Shown: in pieces, positions 45,532 through 53,271 of the stretch
Layout: every line of letters starts with the position of its first letter
Position numbering within the stretch: the first letter of the stretch is position 1
NCBI RefSeq assembly: GCF_947331465.1
Contig: NZ_CAMZOK010000001.1
Location: 682,001-746,000 of the forward strand
Direction of reading: 5' to 3'
Source: Shimia sp. Alg240-R146
GTDB lineage: Bacteria; Pseudomonadota; Alphaproteobacteria; Rhodobacterales; Rhodobacteraceae
Length of the DNA: 64,000 bases
The notes under the pieces: generated by a model
Databases searched by the model: none
What the model saw: only the letters and a program-made list of their open reading frames with translations
What the model was told of the DNA's origin: nothing
Translations under genes and position numbers: made by a program

Positions 45532-46140
45532 TTGTTTAGGTTCGCCCATTTGTTTCTAAGCGCTCCGGCGTGGATTATCGCTGTTTTGTTCTCAAGCACG
45601 CCATTGTCTGCCGAAGTACGTGAGTTGCCGATTGCCGCAGACCGTTGCGCCATTTTCTATGCCTTGACGGGTCGGGTTGATGCCGGGTGCGCGATGCCAG
45701 ATCCGTTGGCACAGGGACCGCTACGCAGGCTACCGAATGGCTCTGAGTTCTCCAAAAAAGCTGCACCGCTGCGGGGGATCGCTGAGGAGCAGGGGTACTT
45801 TGTGAGATTCGCCTTTAACTCGGACAGTCTGACATCGGAGTATACCGCACATCTGGACCGCTTGGCGCAGGTCCTTGGCAGCAGTGCGCTGGATGGCAGT
45901 TGTTTCAAGTTGGTTGGACACACAGACACAGTTGGTGGATTGAGCTACAACTTGGCGCTGTCAGAACGACGCGCTTCGCAGGTGGCGGCCTATCTGGTGG
46001 CTAAGGGCGGAGTGCCGTTGGCGCGGCTTGGGACCGAAGCCCGAGGCGAGGCAGTAGGCCTGCCTGGCGTGCCCGGCGCGCATCCCTTGAACCGACGGGT
46101 GGAGATTTTGGCCAAACGCCAAACCAGCGACGGGTGCTGA
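45532..46140 (+). CDS. OmpA-like domain protein
   Basis: A 202-residue exported protein with a signal peptide and a C-terminal OmpA/MotB domain ([35 protein letters not shown], and NRRVEIL), which binds peptidoglycan. The start is a TTG at 45532 by the longest frame; a downstream start cannot be excluded. It overlaps the caspase-like gene by seven bases and is the first gene of the polysaccharide locus. Confidence 0.8.
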   Translation: MFRFAHLFLSAPAWIIAVLFSSTPLSAEVRELPIAADRCAIFYALTGRVDAGCAMPDPLAQGPLRRLPNGSEFSKKAAPLRGIAEEQGYFVRFAFNSDSLTSEYTAHLDRLAQVLGSSALDGSCFKLVGHTDTVGGLSYNLALSERRASQVAAYLVAKGGVPLARLGTEARGEAVGLPGVPGAHPLNRRVEILAKRQTSDGC

Positions 46141-46877
46141 GATGTGGCATTCTTGGGGTGTGTTTGTTGTGGCTGAGTTTTGTAAATGTCGCGGCTGCGC
46201 AAAACAGCCACGTCGCCTTGGTTATCGGAAACGGTCACTATCGGGATCTGCCGAACCTACCAAATGCAACGAGAGATGCGCGTTTGATCGCGCATATGCT
46301 TAAGCGCCTTGGGTACAAGACCGTTTTGGTCACCGACACGACCCGTGAACAGATGTTAGGCGCGGTCGAGCAGGTACGGGTCTTTGCAAAGAATGCGTCG
46401 CAAGTAGTGATTTACTATTCCGGCCATGGTGTGGAAATCAACGGAGCCAGTCTGATTTTGATGCAAGACGCGCCCAAGAAAGGACTGCATCAATTGAGAC
46501 ATGCTGTTTCAGTATCGGAATTGATCAGCGTTTTTGCCGATCAACCGAGGCAAAAGATTGTTCTTTTGGACGCCTGTCGCGATAACCCGCTTTTGATTGG
46601 TGCCAATTTGTCCGGCCAAACGGATCAGCACATAATGGCAGGCACGTTCCTTGGTTTTGCCGCCCAACCAGGAGGTTCGGCTTTTGATGGCAAAGCCCGT
46701 ATCGGCCCTTTTGCCCGTGCCGTGGTTACCGAGTTGGCGCAACCAGTTCAGCCAATTGAGGATTTGATGCGCAACGTGCGTCTGCGCGTTGTGACGGAAA
46801 CCGGGGGCCAGCAAGTGCCGTGGAGCATGAATTCGCTGATGCGCCCGGCATACTTGAGCAGCCGGCCAGGACTATGA
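46134..46877 (+). CDS. Caspase-like (peptidase C14 family) exported protein
   Basis: A 247-residue protein with a signal peptide (cleavage after AAA, residue 22) and the bacterial caspase fold. [17 protein letters not shown] is the first strand and loop; the catalytic dyad can be placed at His98 (YYSGHGVE) and Cys148 ([10 protein letters not shown]). Members are metacaspase or orthocaspase-like cysteine peptidases; exported ones are common in alphaproteobacteria with unclear roles. The start is a GTG overlapping the OmpA-like stop. The last six bases overlap the convergent glycanase gene. Confidence 0.85.
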   Translation: MLRCGILGVCLLWLSFVNVAAAQNSHVALVIGNGHYRDLPNLPNATRDARLIAHMLKRLGYKTVLVTDTTREQMLGAVEQVRVFAKNASQVVIYYSGHGVEINGASLILMQDAPKKGLHQLRHAVSVSELISVFADQPRQKIVLLDACRDNPLLIGANLSGQTDQHIMAGTFLGFAAQPGGSAFDGKARIGPFARAVVTELAQPVQPIEDLMRNVRLRVVTETGGQQVPWSMNSLMRPAYLSSRPGL

Positions 46878-47621
46878 AGTGAAGTCGTAGTTGTCCGCCA
46901 TCGGGATGAAGCGAATGGCCCCGATGAAAGCGTTGGCCCTTGTCTCAACGCTGGGCGTTCCGGACCAAGCGTCTAAAGAGGGATCAGCAGCCCAAATGTT
47001 TGCGAAGAGAAAACTGGGCTCTGAGGGCAGGTCAGCTTCCTGCTGGGTAATTTCGAAAACCATCTGATCTTCGACGAACCATCGAATGCGATCAGGCAGC
47101 CATTCGAATGCATAGAGCCGTGGTTTGGTGGCCGCATCAAACCCCAAGTCAATGAAATGATTGGTGAGCACCCCATCCACAAACCAAGCCGCATGCAGGC
47201 GCGTGGTGTCCTTGCCCAGGAACTCGATGTCGATTTCGTCGTGGCGTGTGCCATAGTAGGCGCCGGTGTATGTGAAGAATCCGGTGATAACGCCGTCGCG
47301 CCGAGCCGGCTGCATAACCACTTCGTATCGGCCAAAATGAGTTGGCGTTTCTCTGCGTATTGAGGCGCCTTCAAACCGGTTTTTTCCCGTGGATTTTGGT
47401 GAAAGATACAGGTGAGCCCCATTGTTCAGGTGAATCTGATCTAGGGACCAATCCGTATCAAAATGCGGATGGGAAAATTCGTAATTCGCCACATGCCATC
47501 CGTCTGGATGTGAGGCCTTGAAGGTTTCGACAAATCCTTCTGCTGCCGTTGCCAAAGACGCATTTAAGACCACGATCAACCCTCCCAGAACGCTCAACAC
47601 CGACCAACGCCACATATCCAA
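46872..47621 (-). CDS. Glycoside hydrolase family 16 glycanase
   Basis: A 249-residue secreted enzyme with a signal peptide (cleavage about residue 27). The GH16 catalytic motif DEIDIEFLG gives nucleophile Glu129, Asp131 and acid/base Glu133. The family includes lichenases (beta-1,3-1,4-glucanases), laminarinases, ExoK-type succinoglycan depolymerases and agarases. Inside a polysaccharide synthesis locus it probably trims the product or sets its length. Leftward gene alone, convergent with the caspase-like gene. Confidence 0.88.
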   Translation of the reverse strand: MDMWRWSVLSVLGGLIVVLNASLATAAEGFVETFKASHPDGWHVANYEFSHPHFDTDWSLDQIHLNNGAHLYLSPKSTGKNRFEGASIRRETPTHFGRYEVVMQPARRDGVITGFFTYTGAYYGTRHDEIDIEFLGKDTTRLHAAWFVDGVLTNHFIDLGFDAATKPRLYAFEWLPDRIRWFVEDQMVFEITQQEADLPSEPSFLFANIWAADPSLDAWSGTPSVETRANAFIGAIRFIPMADNYDFTS

Positions 47622-47632
47622 GCCTTTCCCGA

Positions 47633-47661
47633 TTAAGGTTAATGAAAGTTAAGGTTAATGA
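47633..47661. repeat. Two 13-bp direct repeats upstream of the glycanase and lipoprotein genes
   Basis: TTAAGGTTAATGA occurs at 47633-47645 and 47649-47661, 16 bases apart start to start. A partial third copy (GGTTAATG) is at 47710-47717. The position in the divergent promoter region between the glycanase (start 47621) and the lipoprotein (start 47819) suggests binding of a regulator. Confidence 0.5.
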
Positions 47662-47707
47662 GCATCTGGTGCCCGCCCGCGCTCATTTGCAAGAGAGACA
47701 TTTCTTC

Positions 47708-47715
47708 ATGGTTAA
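47708..47715 (-). promoter_or_regulatory. CtrA half-site-like motif
   Basis: The minus strand reads TTAACCAT, the half-site recognised by the alphaproteobacterial cell-cycle and motility regulator CtrA. It lies about 104 bases before the lipoprotein start and 87 bases upstream of the glycanase. Single half-sites occur by chance, so evidence is weak. Confidence 0.35.
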
Positions 47716-47818
47716 TGGAGGCAATTGCCCGTCTACATTGGCTCGGCGGCTGACTGCTCTTAAGACTTAAGCAATCCCGATCGTGTAGAATTTCACCATA
47801 TTTGTTTGGGATTTTGTG

Positions 47819-49075
47819 ATGCGTATTGAGTTTTCCGGCTTGCGCAAGTCTTTAAGTGTATTGGCCATTTTATTGATGAGCAGCGGCTGCATAGGTCCGC
47901 ATGCCACGTTAGCGCCGTCCGTTGCGCAGCCCGACACTCGCCCAGCGCGTAATTTTACATCGTTTTCGCAGGCGCTTGGTTGCATGGACCAGCTTTTGGC
48001 GCAATCGGGCAAGGGGTCGGTTCTAATTTCGTCCTCTGGCTTTCCTGATGAAACAGACGATATCGACGTTGGTGCAGACGATATGTTGATTAACGCGATC
48101 AATCAGATGAATCGCAGCAAGCCACGGTATGTTTTCCTTGATCAGGCACGAATTTCGGGGTTCGGTCAGTTGGAAATTGTGACCACACGCAAAAAGGACG
48201 AGATCAAACCGCGACTTTATGTGCGTGGATCCATCAGCCAGGTCGATGATGAACCTTCCGACAACGCTCTGACTGTTGGGTATAACAGAGGTGGAGAAAC
48301 AGGCATCACTGACACCTACATTCGCGGCTCTCGCAGTCTCTCGGTGGTTTCGGTCGACATGCATTTGGTCGAGTTTCCCAGTCGACGGGTGTTGCCGGGG
48401 GCGTCCGTTGCCAATTCTATGGTGGTTACAAAACGGCGGTTCGAAGCGGGTGCATTCGGGATAATTCAGGCAGGCACTTTCGGTAGTCCCTTGCGGATTG
48501 AGCGGGTTGAAAGTCGCAGCCAAGCTGTACGCAATTTGATCGAAGTTGGTGCGATCGAACTGTTGGGGCGTCACGCCGGGGTTCCATTTTGGACCTGCTT
48601 GGATGCGCCGACAACCGATGCGAAAAATAACGAAGCGCATGAACGCCAAACCCGCAAAGGTTCAGAGGCCGCGCGTATCGCCGAAGCTCAGGATCATTTG
48701 ACCCGCCTTGGCATGCTTCGTGGAGGTGAGAACGGCGTGCTGGATGCGCAAACCCGGCGGGCTCTGAGTACCTTTCAAGGACAGCACAATCTGCTGCCTA
48801 ATGGCGTTGTCGATTTTGATACGCTGCAGGAACTGCGTCGTCTGGCGGGACTTAAAGTGCCAGCAGGGTCAAATATATCTTTGACGCCGCAGGTCAAAAA
48901 GCCTTCTCCTGTTGTCGTATCTGCCAAACCACCCAAGACCCGCCCGCTGCCAGCAGTCCAGCCCGAACCCACAATCGCGCCGTCCCGAGACCCGGAATGT
49001 ATTGAAGAAGGTGATTGCAAAGAAGTGTACAAGAACCTGTATCACTTTCTTAAAACACTGGAGAGTGGCGGGTAA
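47819..49075 (+). CDS. CsgG/HfaB-like lipoprotein with C-terminal peptidoglycan-binding domain
   Basis: A 418-residue lipoprotein (lipobox LMSSGC near residue 23). The first 260 residues resemble the CsgG/HfaB curli-type secretion lipoproteins: a conserved QALGCMDQLLAQSG segment, repeated strand pairs and the VEVGAIELLGRHAGVPFW end. A peptidoglycan-binding type 1 domain follows (EAQDHLTRLGMLRGGENGVLDAQTRRALSTFQ, about residues 285-340), then a Pro-rich tail. The start is ATG 47819; an in-frame GTG lies three bases upstream. It may form or support an outer-membrane channel for the locus product. Confidence 0.72.
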   Translation: MRIEFSGLRKSLSVLAILLMSSGCIGPHATLAPSVAQPDTRPARNFTSFSQALGCMDQLLAQSGKGSVLISSSGFPDETDDIDVGADDMLINAINQMNRSKPRYVFLDQARISGFGQLEIVTTRKKDEIKPRLYVRGSISQVDDEPSDNALTVGYNRGGETGITDTYIRGSRSLSVVSVDMHLVEFPSRRVLPGASVANSMVVTKRRFEAGAFGIIQAGTFGSPLRIERVESRSQAVRNLIEVGAIELLGRHAGVPFWTCLDAPTTDAKNNEAHERQTRKGSEAARIAEAQDHLTRLGMLRGGENGVLDAQTRRALSTFQGQHNLLPNGVVDFDTLQELRRLAGLKVPAGSNISLTPQVKKPSPVVVSAKPPKTRPLPAVQPEPTIAPSRDPECIEEGDCKEVYKNLYHFLKTLESGG

Positions 49076-49101
49076 AAAAAGGGCCCGCCTCGCGGCGGGC
49101 C
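49074..49101 (-). terminator. Intrinsic terminator of the leftward OmpA-like gene
   Basis: GGCCCGCC (49082-49089) and GGCGGGCC (49094-49101) form a perfect eight-pair stem with a TCGC loop. On the minus strand it is followed by TTTTTTT, so it terminates the OmpA-like transcript ending at 49142. On the plus strand no T-run follows, but the stem may also affect the lipoprotein transcript, whose stop is adjacent. Confidence 0.75.
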
Positions 49102-49141
49102 AGCGTGTCTGGCGAGAGAGACGACACGCATCCAAGCGCGT

Positions 49142-49669
49142 TTAGGGACAATCCCGCGCCAGAATTTCTACACGTCTGTTAAAGGGTGAGCGGCCCGACA
49201 TACCTGGCAGAGGGGTTCCTTCGCCATGAGCCGAAACTTCGCGAACGCGGGTCGCATCAGACAATCCGGCTCGAAGGGCAGAGGCGACGGCCTCCGCCCT
49301 TTTTTTTGAAAGGTCTTCGTTGCGATCTGAGGATCCGGTCGTGTCGGAATGCCCAATCAGATGCAAACAAGCGCGCGACATAACCGAGGTTTCCAGGACC
49401 TGCACCAAGGCGGCCAGTTGCAGTCGAGCGTCATCGTCCAAAACGGCGCCACCACGCGTGAAAAAGACGTGACTTTCGCGTGTTTCGTCGCTGATGGCTG
49501 TTGCTTGCAAGGCGGTCGGGGGCTCATCCGTGAGGGCACATTCCTCGCTTCTGACACCGTATTGCTCATATACGCGGGCGCAGAGTTCCTGTGGGGTCAT
49601 GGCATTCACACCGGTGGCGTGGAAAGCGCAGAGAACAAGCGGGAATCCCGCAAAAAAATACGTGTTCAT
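49142..49669 (-). CDS. OmpA-like domain protein, second copy
   Basis: A 175-residue exported protein with a signal peptide (cleavage after VNA, about residue 23) and an OmpA/MotB domain: ESHVFFTRGGAVLDDDARLQL, LIGHSDTTGSSDRNEDLSKKR and the C-terminal FNRRVEIL. It shares the domain with the protein at 45532 but differs clearly in sequence. It is a leftward single gene with a terminator and a TTAACCAT motif upstream. Confidence 0.8.
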   Translation of the reverse strand: MNTYFFAGFPLVLCAFHATGVNAMTPQELCARVYEQYGVRSEECALTDEPPTALQATAISDETRESHVFFTRGGAVLDDDARLQLAALVQVLETSVMSRACLHLIGHSDTTGSSDRNEDLSKKRAEAVASALRAGLSDATRVREVSAHGEGTPLPGMSGRSPFNRRVEILARDCP

Positions 49670-49687
49670 AAAAATCTCCTTGCCTCA

Positions 49688-49695
49688 ATGGTTAA
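49688..49695 (-). promoter_or_regulatory. CtrA half-site-like motif
   Basis: On the minus strand the sequence reads TTAACCAT, 19 bases upstream of the OmpA-like start. It is the second such motif in the locus. Confidence 0.35.
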
Positions 49696-49825
49696 GCCAA
49701 AGCCGCTAACGAAGCATGAACGCATAGAGAACAAAAGTGGAAAAAATGTAGTCGCGTTTACCGAATCTTTGGGGATTGCCGCAAATCTGGACCGAAGTTT
49801 TTGAGTTACAGATTTAGGTGATTTT

Positions 49826-50968
49826 ATGGGTAGTGACCCAGCAATTGTTCATCGGCATACGTGGATAGATGCGCTGCGTCTGTTTGCAGGTCTGTCGATG
49901 GTGGGGCTGCATTTGACGGCGGACCCAAACGGTCAACCCTTTGCAGACGCAACGGCTCAGGAGCGATTGGTCCCGATGCTGCTAAGGGCAATTTTGTACA
50001 CTGCCCGCACCGAGCTCTTTCTGATGATCTCCGTCCTATTGTTACTGATGTCGTTAGATCGGCGTTCGCGCAGTTATAGTGACGTGATGCATCAACAGGC
50101 CCGACGGCTGCTTGTGCCTTTTCTGTTTTGGACCGGCTTCTACGCGCTCTACGGCTTGATAAAGGCTCAGGCGTTTGGGTACTTTGCGAACGAGATTGCC
50201 CGGGTGACAGACCCTACTCGTTGGGTCGGATTTTTGGTGTTGGGTGATGTGAAGTATCACATGCACTTCGTGCCTACTTTGTTTGCACTTTTGCTGTTCT
50301 TTCCTTTGTTTCGCGTTGCGGAACGGCACCCGATTTTTGGCCTTTCTGTCATTGTGACACTTCTTGTTAAGCGTCATGTCGAAGGGGTCGTTTATTCAGA
50401 GCTCTGGGCAAGCGACGCTCTGCCTTTTGTGGTGCGACTGGTCAAGGTTACGACCTATGTTGGGTATGGTATGGCAGCGGGCGCCGTTCTTGGACTCTGG
50501 CGCGGTGTGTCGGCGCAAGATCGCGTCAGATGGGTGCCGACATTGGCGCTGTTCGCAAGTTTTCTGTTCGTTTTTAAGCTGATTTCCACGTGGCATGTGG
50601 TTCAATCCGGCGCTTGGGATTTCACCTATGAGCCACGGTATTGGGCGGATTTTTTGATGCCCGTGCTCTTGTTGCTGATGTGCATGTGCCTCGCCGAGCG
50701 GTCTTGGCCAATGTGGATTTCTCAGGTGTCCAAGTATTCCTTCGGCATCTATCTTTGTCATCCGATTTTCTTGGATGTGGCAGAGATCTTTCTGCGCACA
50801 TTTGCGGTGTCGCCAGCTGTGCAAGTGTTCGCAAAGCTCGCTTGGACGCTGCCTGCAACGTGCGGTTTTGTTTTCATTCTTTCCAGAATTCCTGCGCTCG
50901 CTTGGACGATAGGGCTCGGCCCTTTGCCGCGCCTTCGTCGCGTTCAAGACGCACAATTTTATTCATAA
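49826..50968 (+). CDS. Acyltransferase family 3 membrane protein
   Basis: A 380-residue membrane protein with about ten helices. The N-terminus HRHTWIDALRLFAGLSMVGLHL has the DxLR and downstream histidine typical of acyltransferase-3 proteins such as OafA and ExoZ, which acetylate or succinylate polysaccharides. YSFGIYLCHPIFLDV near residue 307 is another family marker. It begins the rightward run with the STAS-nucleotidyltransferase and the synthase, so it likely decorates the polysaccharide. Confidence 0.83.
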   Translation: MGSDPAIVHRHTWIDALRLFAGLSMVGLHLTADPNGQPFADATAQERLVPMLLRAILYTARTELFLMISVLLLLMSLDRRSRSYSDVMHQQARRLLVPFLFWTGFYALYGLIKAQAFGYFANEIARVTDPTRWVGFLVLGDVKYHMHFVPTLFALLLFFPLFRVAERHPIFGLSVIVTLLVKRHVEGVVYSELWASDALPFVVRLVKVTTYVGYGMAAGAVLGLWRGVSAQDRVRWVPTLALFASFLFVFKLISTWHVVQSGAWDFTYEPRYWADFLMPVLLLLMCMCLAERSWPMWISQVSKYSFGIYLCHPIFLDVAEIFLRTFAVSPAVQVFAKLAWTLPATCGFVFILSRIPALAWTIGLGPLPRLRRVQDAQFYS

Positions 50969-50981
50969 TAGGAGATAGAAT

Positions 50982-52478
50982 ATGCTCACAAATTGCGAAG
51001 ACATTGGACAGATTTCCATTCTAAAGATCGCAAGCAGTCGATTGACGGCGGCTGATCTTGGCCCTTTGAAAAGTGCGACGGACCGCATGTTGGACCGGGG
51101 ACGGAACACAATTTTGCTGGATCTTGGAGGTGTCCGTAGGGTTGCGCGTTCCGGGCTCGCAGCGCTGGTGGAGTTGCAAAGTGCCATGCCGCGCACCTCA
51201 AAGTTGGCGTTCTATGGCGCCCGGCCCCATGTGGCGGGGGAGATCATGCGATGCCCTCTGTCGTCTCTGCTTAGCTATCACGAAACACGTGAGGCCGCAT
51301 TGAACACACCGGAGGTTCTCCAGCAACGGCTCGCTGGCCTCAAGGCTGTTATCCTCTGTGCGGGCGCCGGTACCAGAATGCGTCCTTTGTCGCACGAGAC
51401 ACCTAAACCGATGTTGGACATCGCCGGAAAGCCGGTTCTGACGCGAGTTATGGATCATCTGGGTCGGTTCGGTATCCGGGATTTTATCCTCAACCCTGGC
51501 CATCACGCGCCATGCATCCATCATGCATTTGCGACAACGGCAAGACGCTCTGTTCAGTACGTGAATGAAGGTGGATACGTTGGCGGAACATGGCATCCCG
51601 CGCCGATGGGGTCAGCGTCTACTTTGGTGCGCCTGCAGACACGCCAAACCGCATTTGAAGATGATTTCGTGGTGCTTTGTGGAGACGCGATCACCGACAT
51701 TGACATGTGCGGGCTTGTTGATGCGCACCGCGCGTCCGGTGCAGAAGTGACAATCGCGGCCCAGCATGTCCCGCGTGAGGAAACCGGGAAGTATGGCGTC
51801 CTTGTTACGAATGCGACGGGCAAAGTGCTCGAGTTTTGCGAAAAGCCATCTCCTCGGGACGCGCGCTCCACTTTGGTCAGTACGGGCATCTATGTGTTCA
51901 GCCCTCGCGCCTTGAAAGGGTTGCCGGATCGGGCAGGTTTTGACATCGGCAACGATCTGTTGCCCCGAATATTGGCGCGAGGCGGTTCAATACAAACTTA
52001 TGACGCCCCATTTGTGTGGGCGGATCTTGGCAATGCCAAAGACTACTTTGACACCCTCGAACGGGTGATGAAGGGGGAAATTCCGGGCACGACTCCTGCG
52101 GGCGCGCTTGACCGAAACGGGGTTTGGGTGTCGCCGTCCGCCAAAATATCGCGTCGCGCGGTTGTGATTGGCCCTTGTTATGTTGGCCCCGGCGCTGAAA
52201 TCTGCGCGGGCGCGCACATCGAAGGACCGACAGTGGTCGGTGCTGGCGCCAAGATCAGCGGCCGAACGGTTCTCAAAAACGCGATTGTTCAGCCGGATAC
52301 GCTCGTAAGCTCGGGCACGTGGGTCTCGGATATGATTGTCGGTCAGGATTGGGCTTTGAACATTGACCAGAACACAGCACTTCCCCAGACTATTCAACCG
52401 CTGGAAGGCGTGTTTTCAACTGCGAAAATCGCGTTGCCGGACGAGGACATGCGTCTGACTCAAGGGCTCATGGGATGA
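50982..52478 (+). CDS. STAS domain fused to a sugar nucleotidyltransferase with left-handed beta-helix
   Basis: A 498-residue fusion. Residues 1 to about 105 are a STAS (anti-sigma-factor antagonist type) domain: ILLDLGGVRRVARSGLAALVEL matches the segment around the phosphorylatable serine of SpoIIAA, with Ser57 in the equivalent place. Residues 118-340 are a nucleotidyltransferase with VILCAGAGTRMRPLSHETPKPM, like mannose-1-phosphate guanylyltransferases and glucose-1-phosphate thymidylyltransferases. A C-terminal hexapeptide-repeat region (about 365-450) follows. The enzyme should make a nucleotide sugar for the polysaccharide; the STAS domain suggests its activity or location is controlled by a partner protein. 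Strong GGAG site at 50971. Confidence 0.82.
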   Translation: MLTNCEDIGQISILKIASSRLTAADLGPLKSATDRMLDRGRNTILLDLGGVRRVARSGLAALVELQSAMPRTSKLAFYGARPHVAGEIMRCPLSSLLSYHETREAALNTPEVLQQRLAGLKAVILCAGAGTRMRPLSHETPKPMLDIAGKPVLTRVMDHLGRFGIRDFILNPGHHAPCIHHAFATTARRSVQYVNEGGYVGGTWHPAPMGSASTLVRLQTRQTAFEDDFVVLCGDAITDIDMCGLVDAHRASGAEVTIAAQHVPREETGKYGVLVTNATGKVLEFCEKPSPRDARSTLVSTGIYVFSPRALKGLPDRAGFDIGNDLLPRILARGGSIQTYDAPFVWADLGNAKDYFDTLERVMKGEIPGTTPAGALDRNGVWVSPSAKISRRAVVIGPCYVGPGAEICAGAHIEGPTVVGAGAKISGRTVLKNAIVQPDTLVSSGTWVSDMIVGQDWALNIDQNTALPQTIQPLEGVFSTAKIALPDEDMRLTQGLMG

Positions 52479-53233
52479 GAGGCGCTGTCTGGGCACTAGC
52501 TGCGGTCGCCGCCCTCTTGACGGGCGGCGCTGTCGCGGCAGAGGACCGGTTTTGGATTCTGTGGGAACGCATTAACTTCATTGGCCAGCATTGTCCTGAC
52601 GGGGCCAGCTGTCTTGTGAAAAAGTCTTATACCAGCCGACCTCTGGAAACCGAGAACGAAGCCTTTATCTACCGACTTTTCGGTGTAAGCGGCGGAGGTT
52701 CCAACAGAGCGTTTGCGGTTGGTGAGCACCCCGATGCGCCCACCGTCTGTTCCGCCAATCAATCAAGCCTGACGTTGGGGTTTGATCCGGAGGCTCTTCC
52801 AAGGTCGGAAAAGGTAGAGGTGCTCCGTGGAGTGAAAGCCGTCCATGTGGATCTCACGGGCCTGCGTTCGCCCCCAGGGTTTTCCGATGGTTTCGGAGAA
52901 AGAGTGCATCAAAGGTTTGTCAGGATCCTGACAGGCGCAGGCATTCGCGTGGTGGACAAGGATGCGGTCGCACACCTTCCGGGTCAGCCGGTCATGAATC
53001 TCTACTTTTCGTTCACCGACCCCGATCATGATTGCGACTATGAATACTCGGTTTTTGCATCGCTCAGCCAGAATGTGCTTTTGGCTCGGGATCTAAGGAT
53101 AAAGATCCCAGCAGGTGTCTGGTCATTTTCAACTGGCAGTACCGAAAAGGACCATACCGGCACGGAGGAAGACGCGATTTTGCGCATTGCCGAGGCGTTT
53201 GTGCGTGATCACAGCAGGGTCAATAACCGTTGA
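52475..53233 (+). CDS. Unknown exported protein of the polysaccharide locus
   Basis: A 252-residue protein with a signal peptide (cleavage after AVA, about residue 22). It has an early cysteine pair (HCPDGASC), no membrane helix afterwards, and a C-terminal charged region (STEKDHTGTEEDAILRIAEAF). No family was recognised. Its ATG overlaps the stop of the nucleotidyltransferase gene by four bases and it precedes the synthase by 38 bases, so it belongs to the same transcript and is probably a periplasmic factor for polymer handling. Confidence 0.6.
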   Translation: MRGAVWALAAVAALLTGGAVAAEDRFWILWERINFIGQHCPDGASCLVKKSYTSRPLETENEAFIYRLFGVSGGGSNRAFAVGEHPDAPTVCSANQSSLTLGFDPEALPRSEKVEVLRGVKAVHVDLTGLRSPPGFSDGFGERVHQRFVRILTGAGIRVVDKDAVAHLPGQPVMNLYFSFTDPDHDCDYEYSVFASLSQNVLLARDLRIKIPAGVWSFSTGSTEKDHTGTEEDAILRIAEAFVRDHSRVNNR

Positions 53234-53271
53234 CTGCAGCCACATTTTTTTCCGAAATTGGAAGCCCGTAG

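Noticed and set aside
47633-47661. Full CtrA site TTAA-N7-TTAA
   Set aside because: The TTAA words are spaced by two or six bases, not seven, so only direct repeats and separate TTAACCAT half-sites are claimed.
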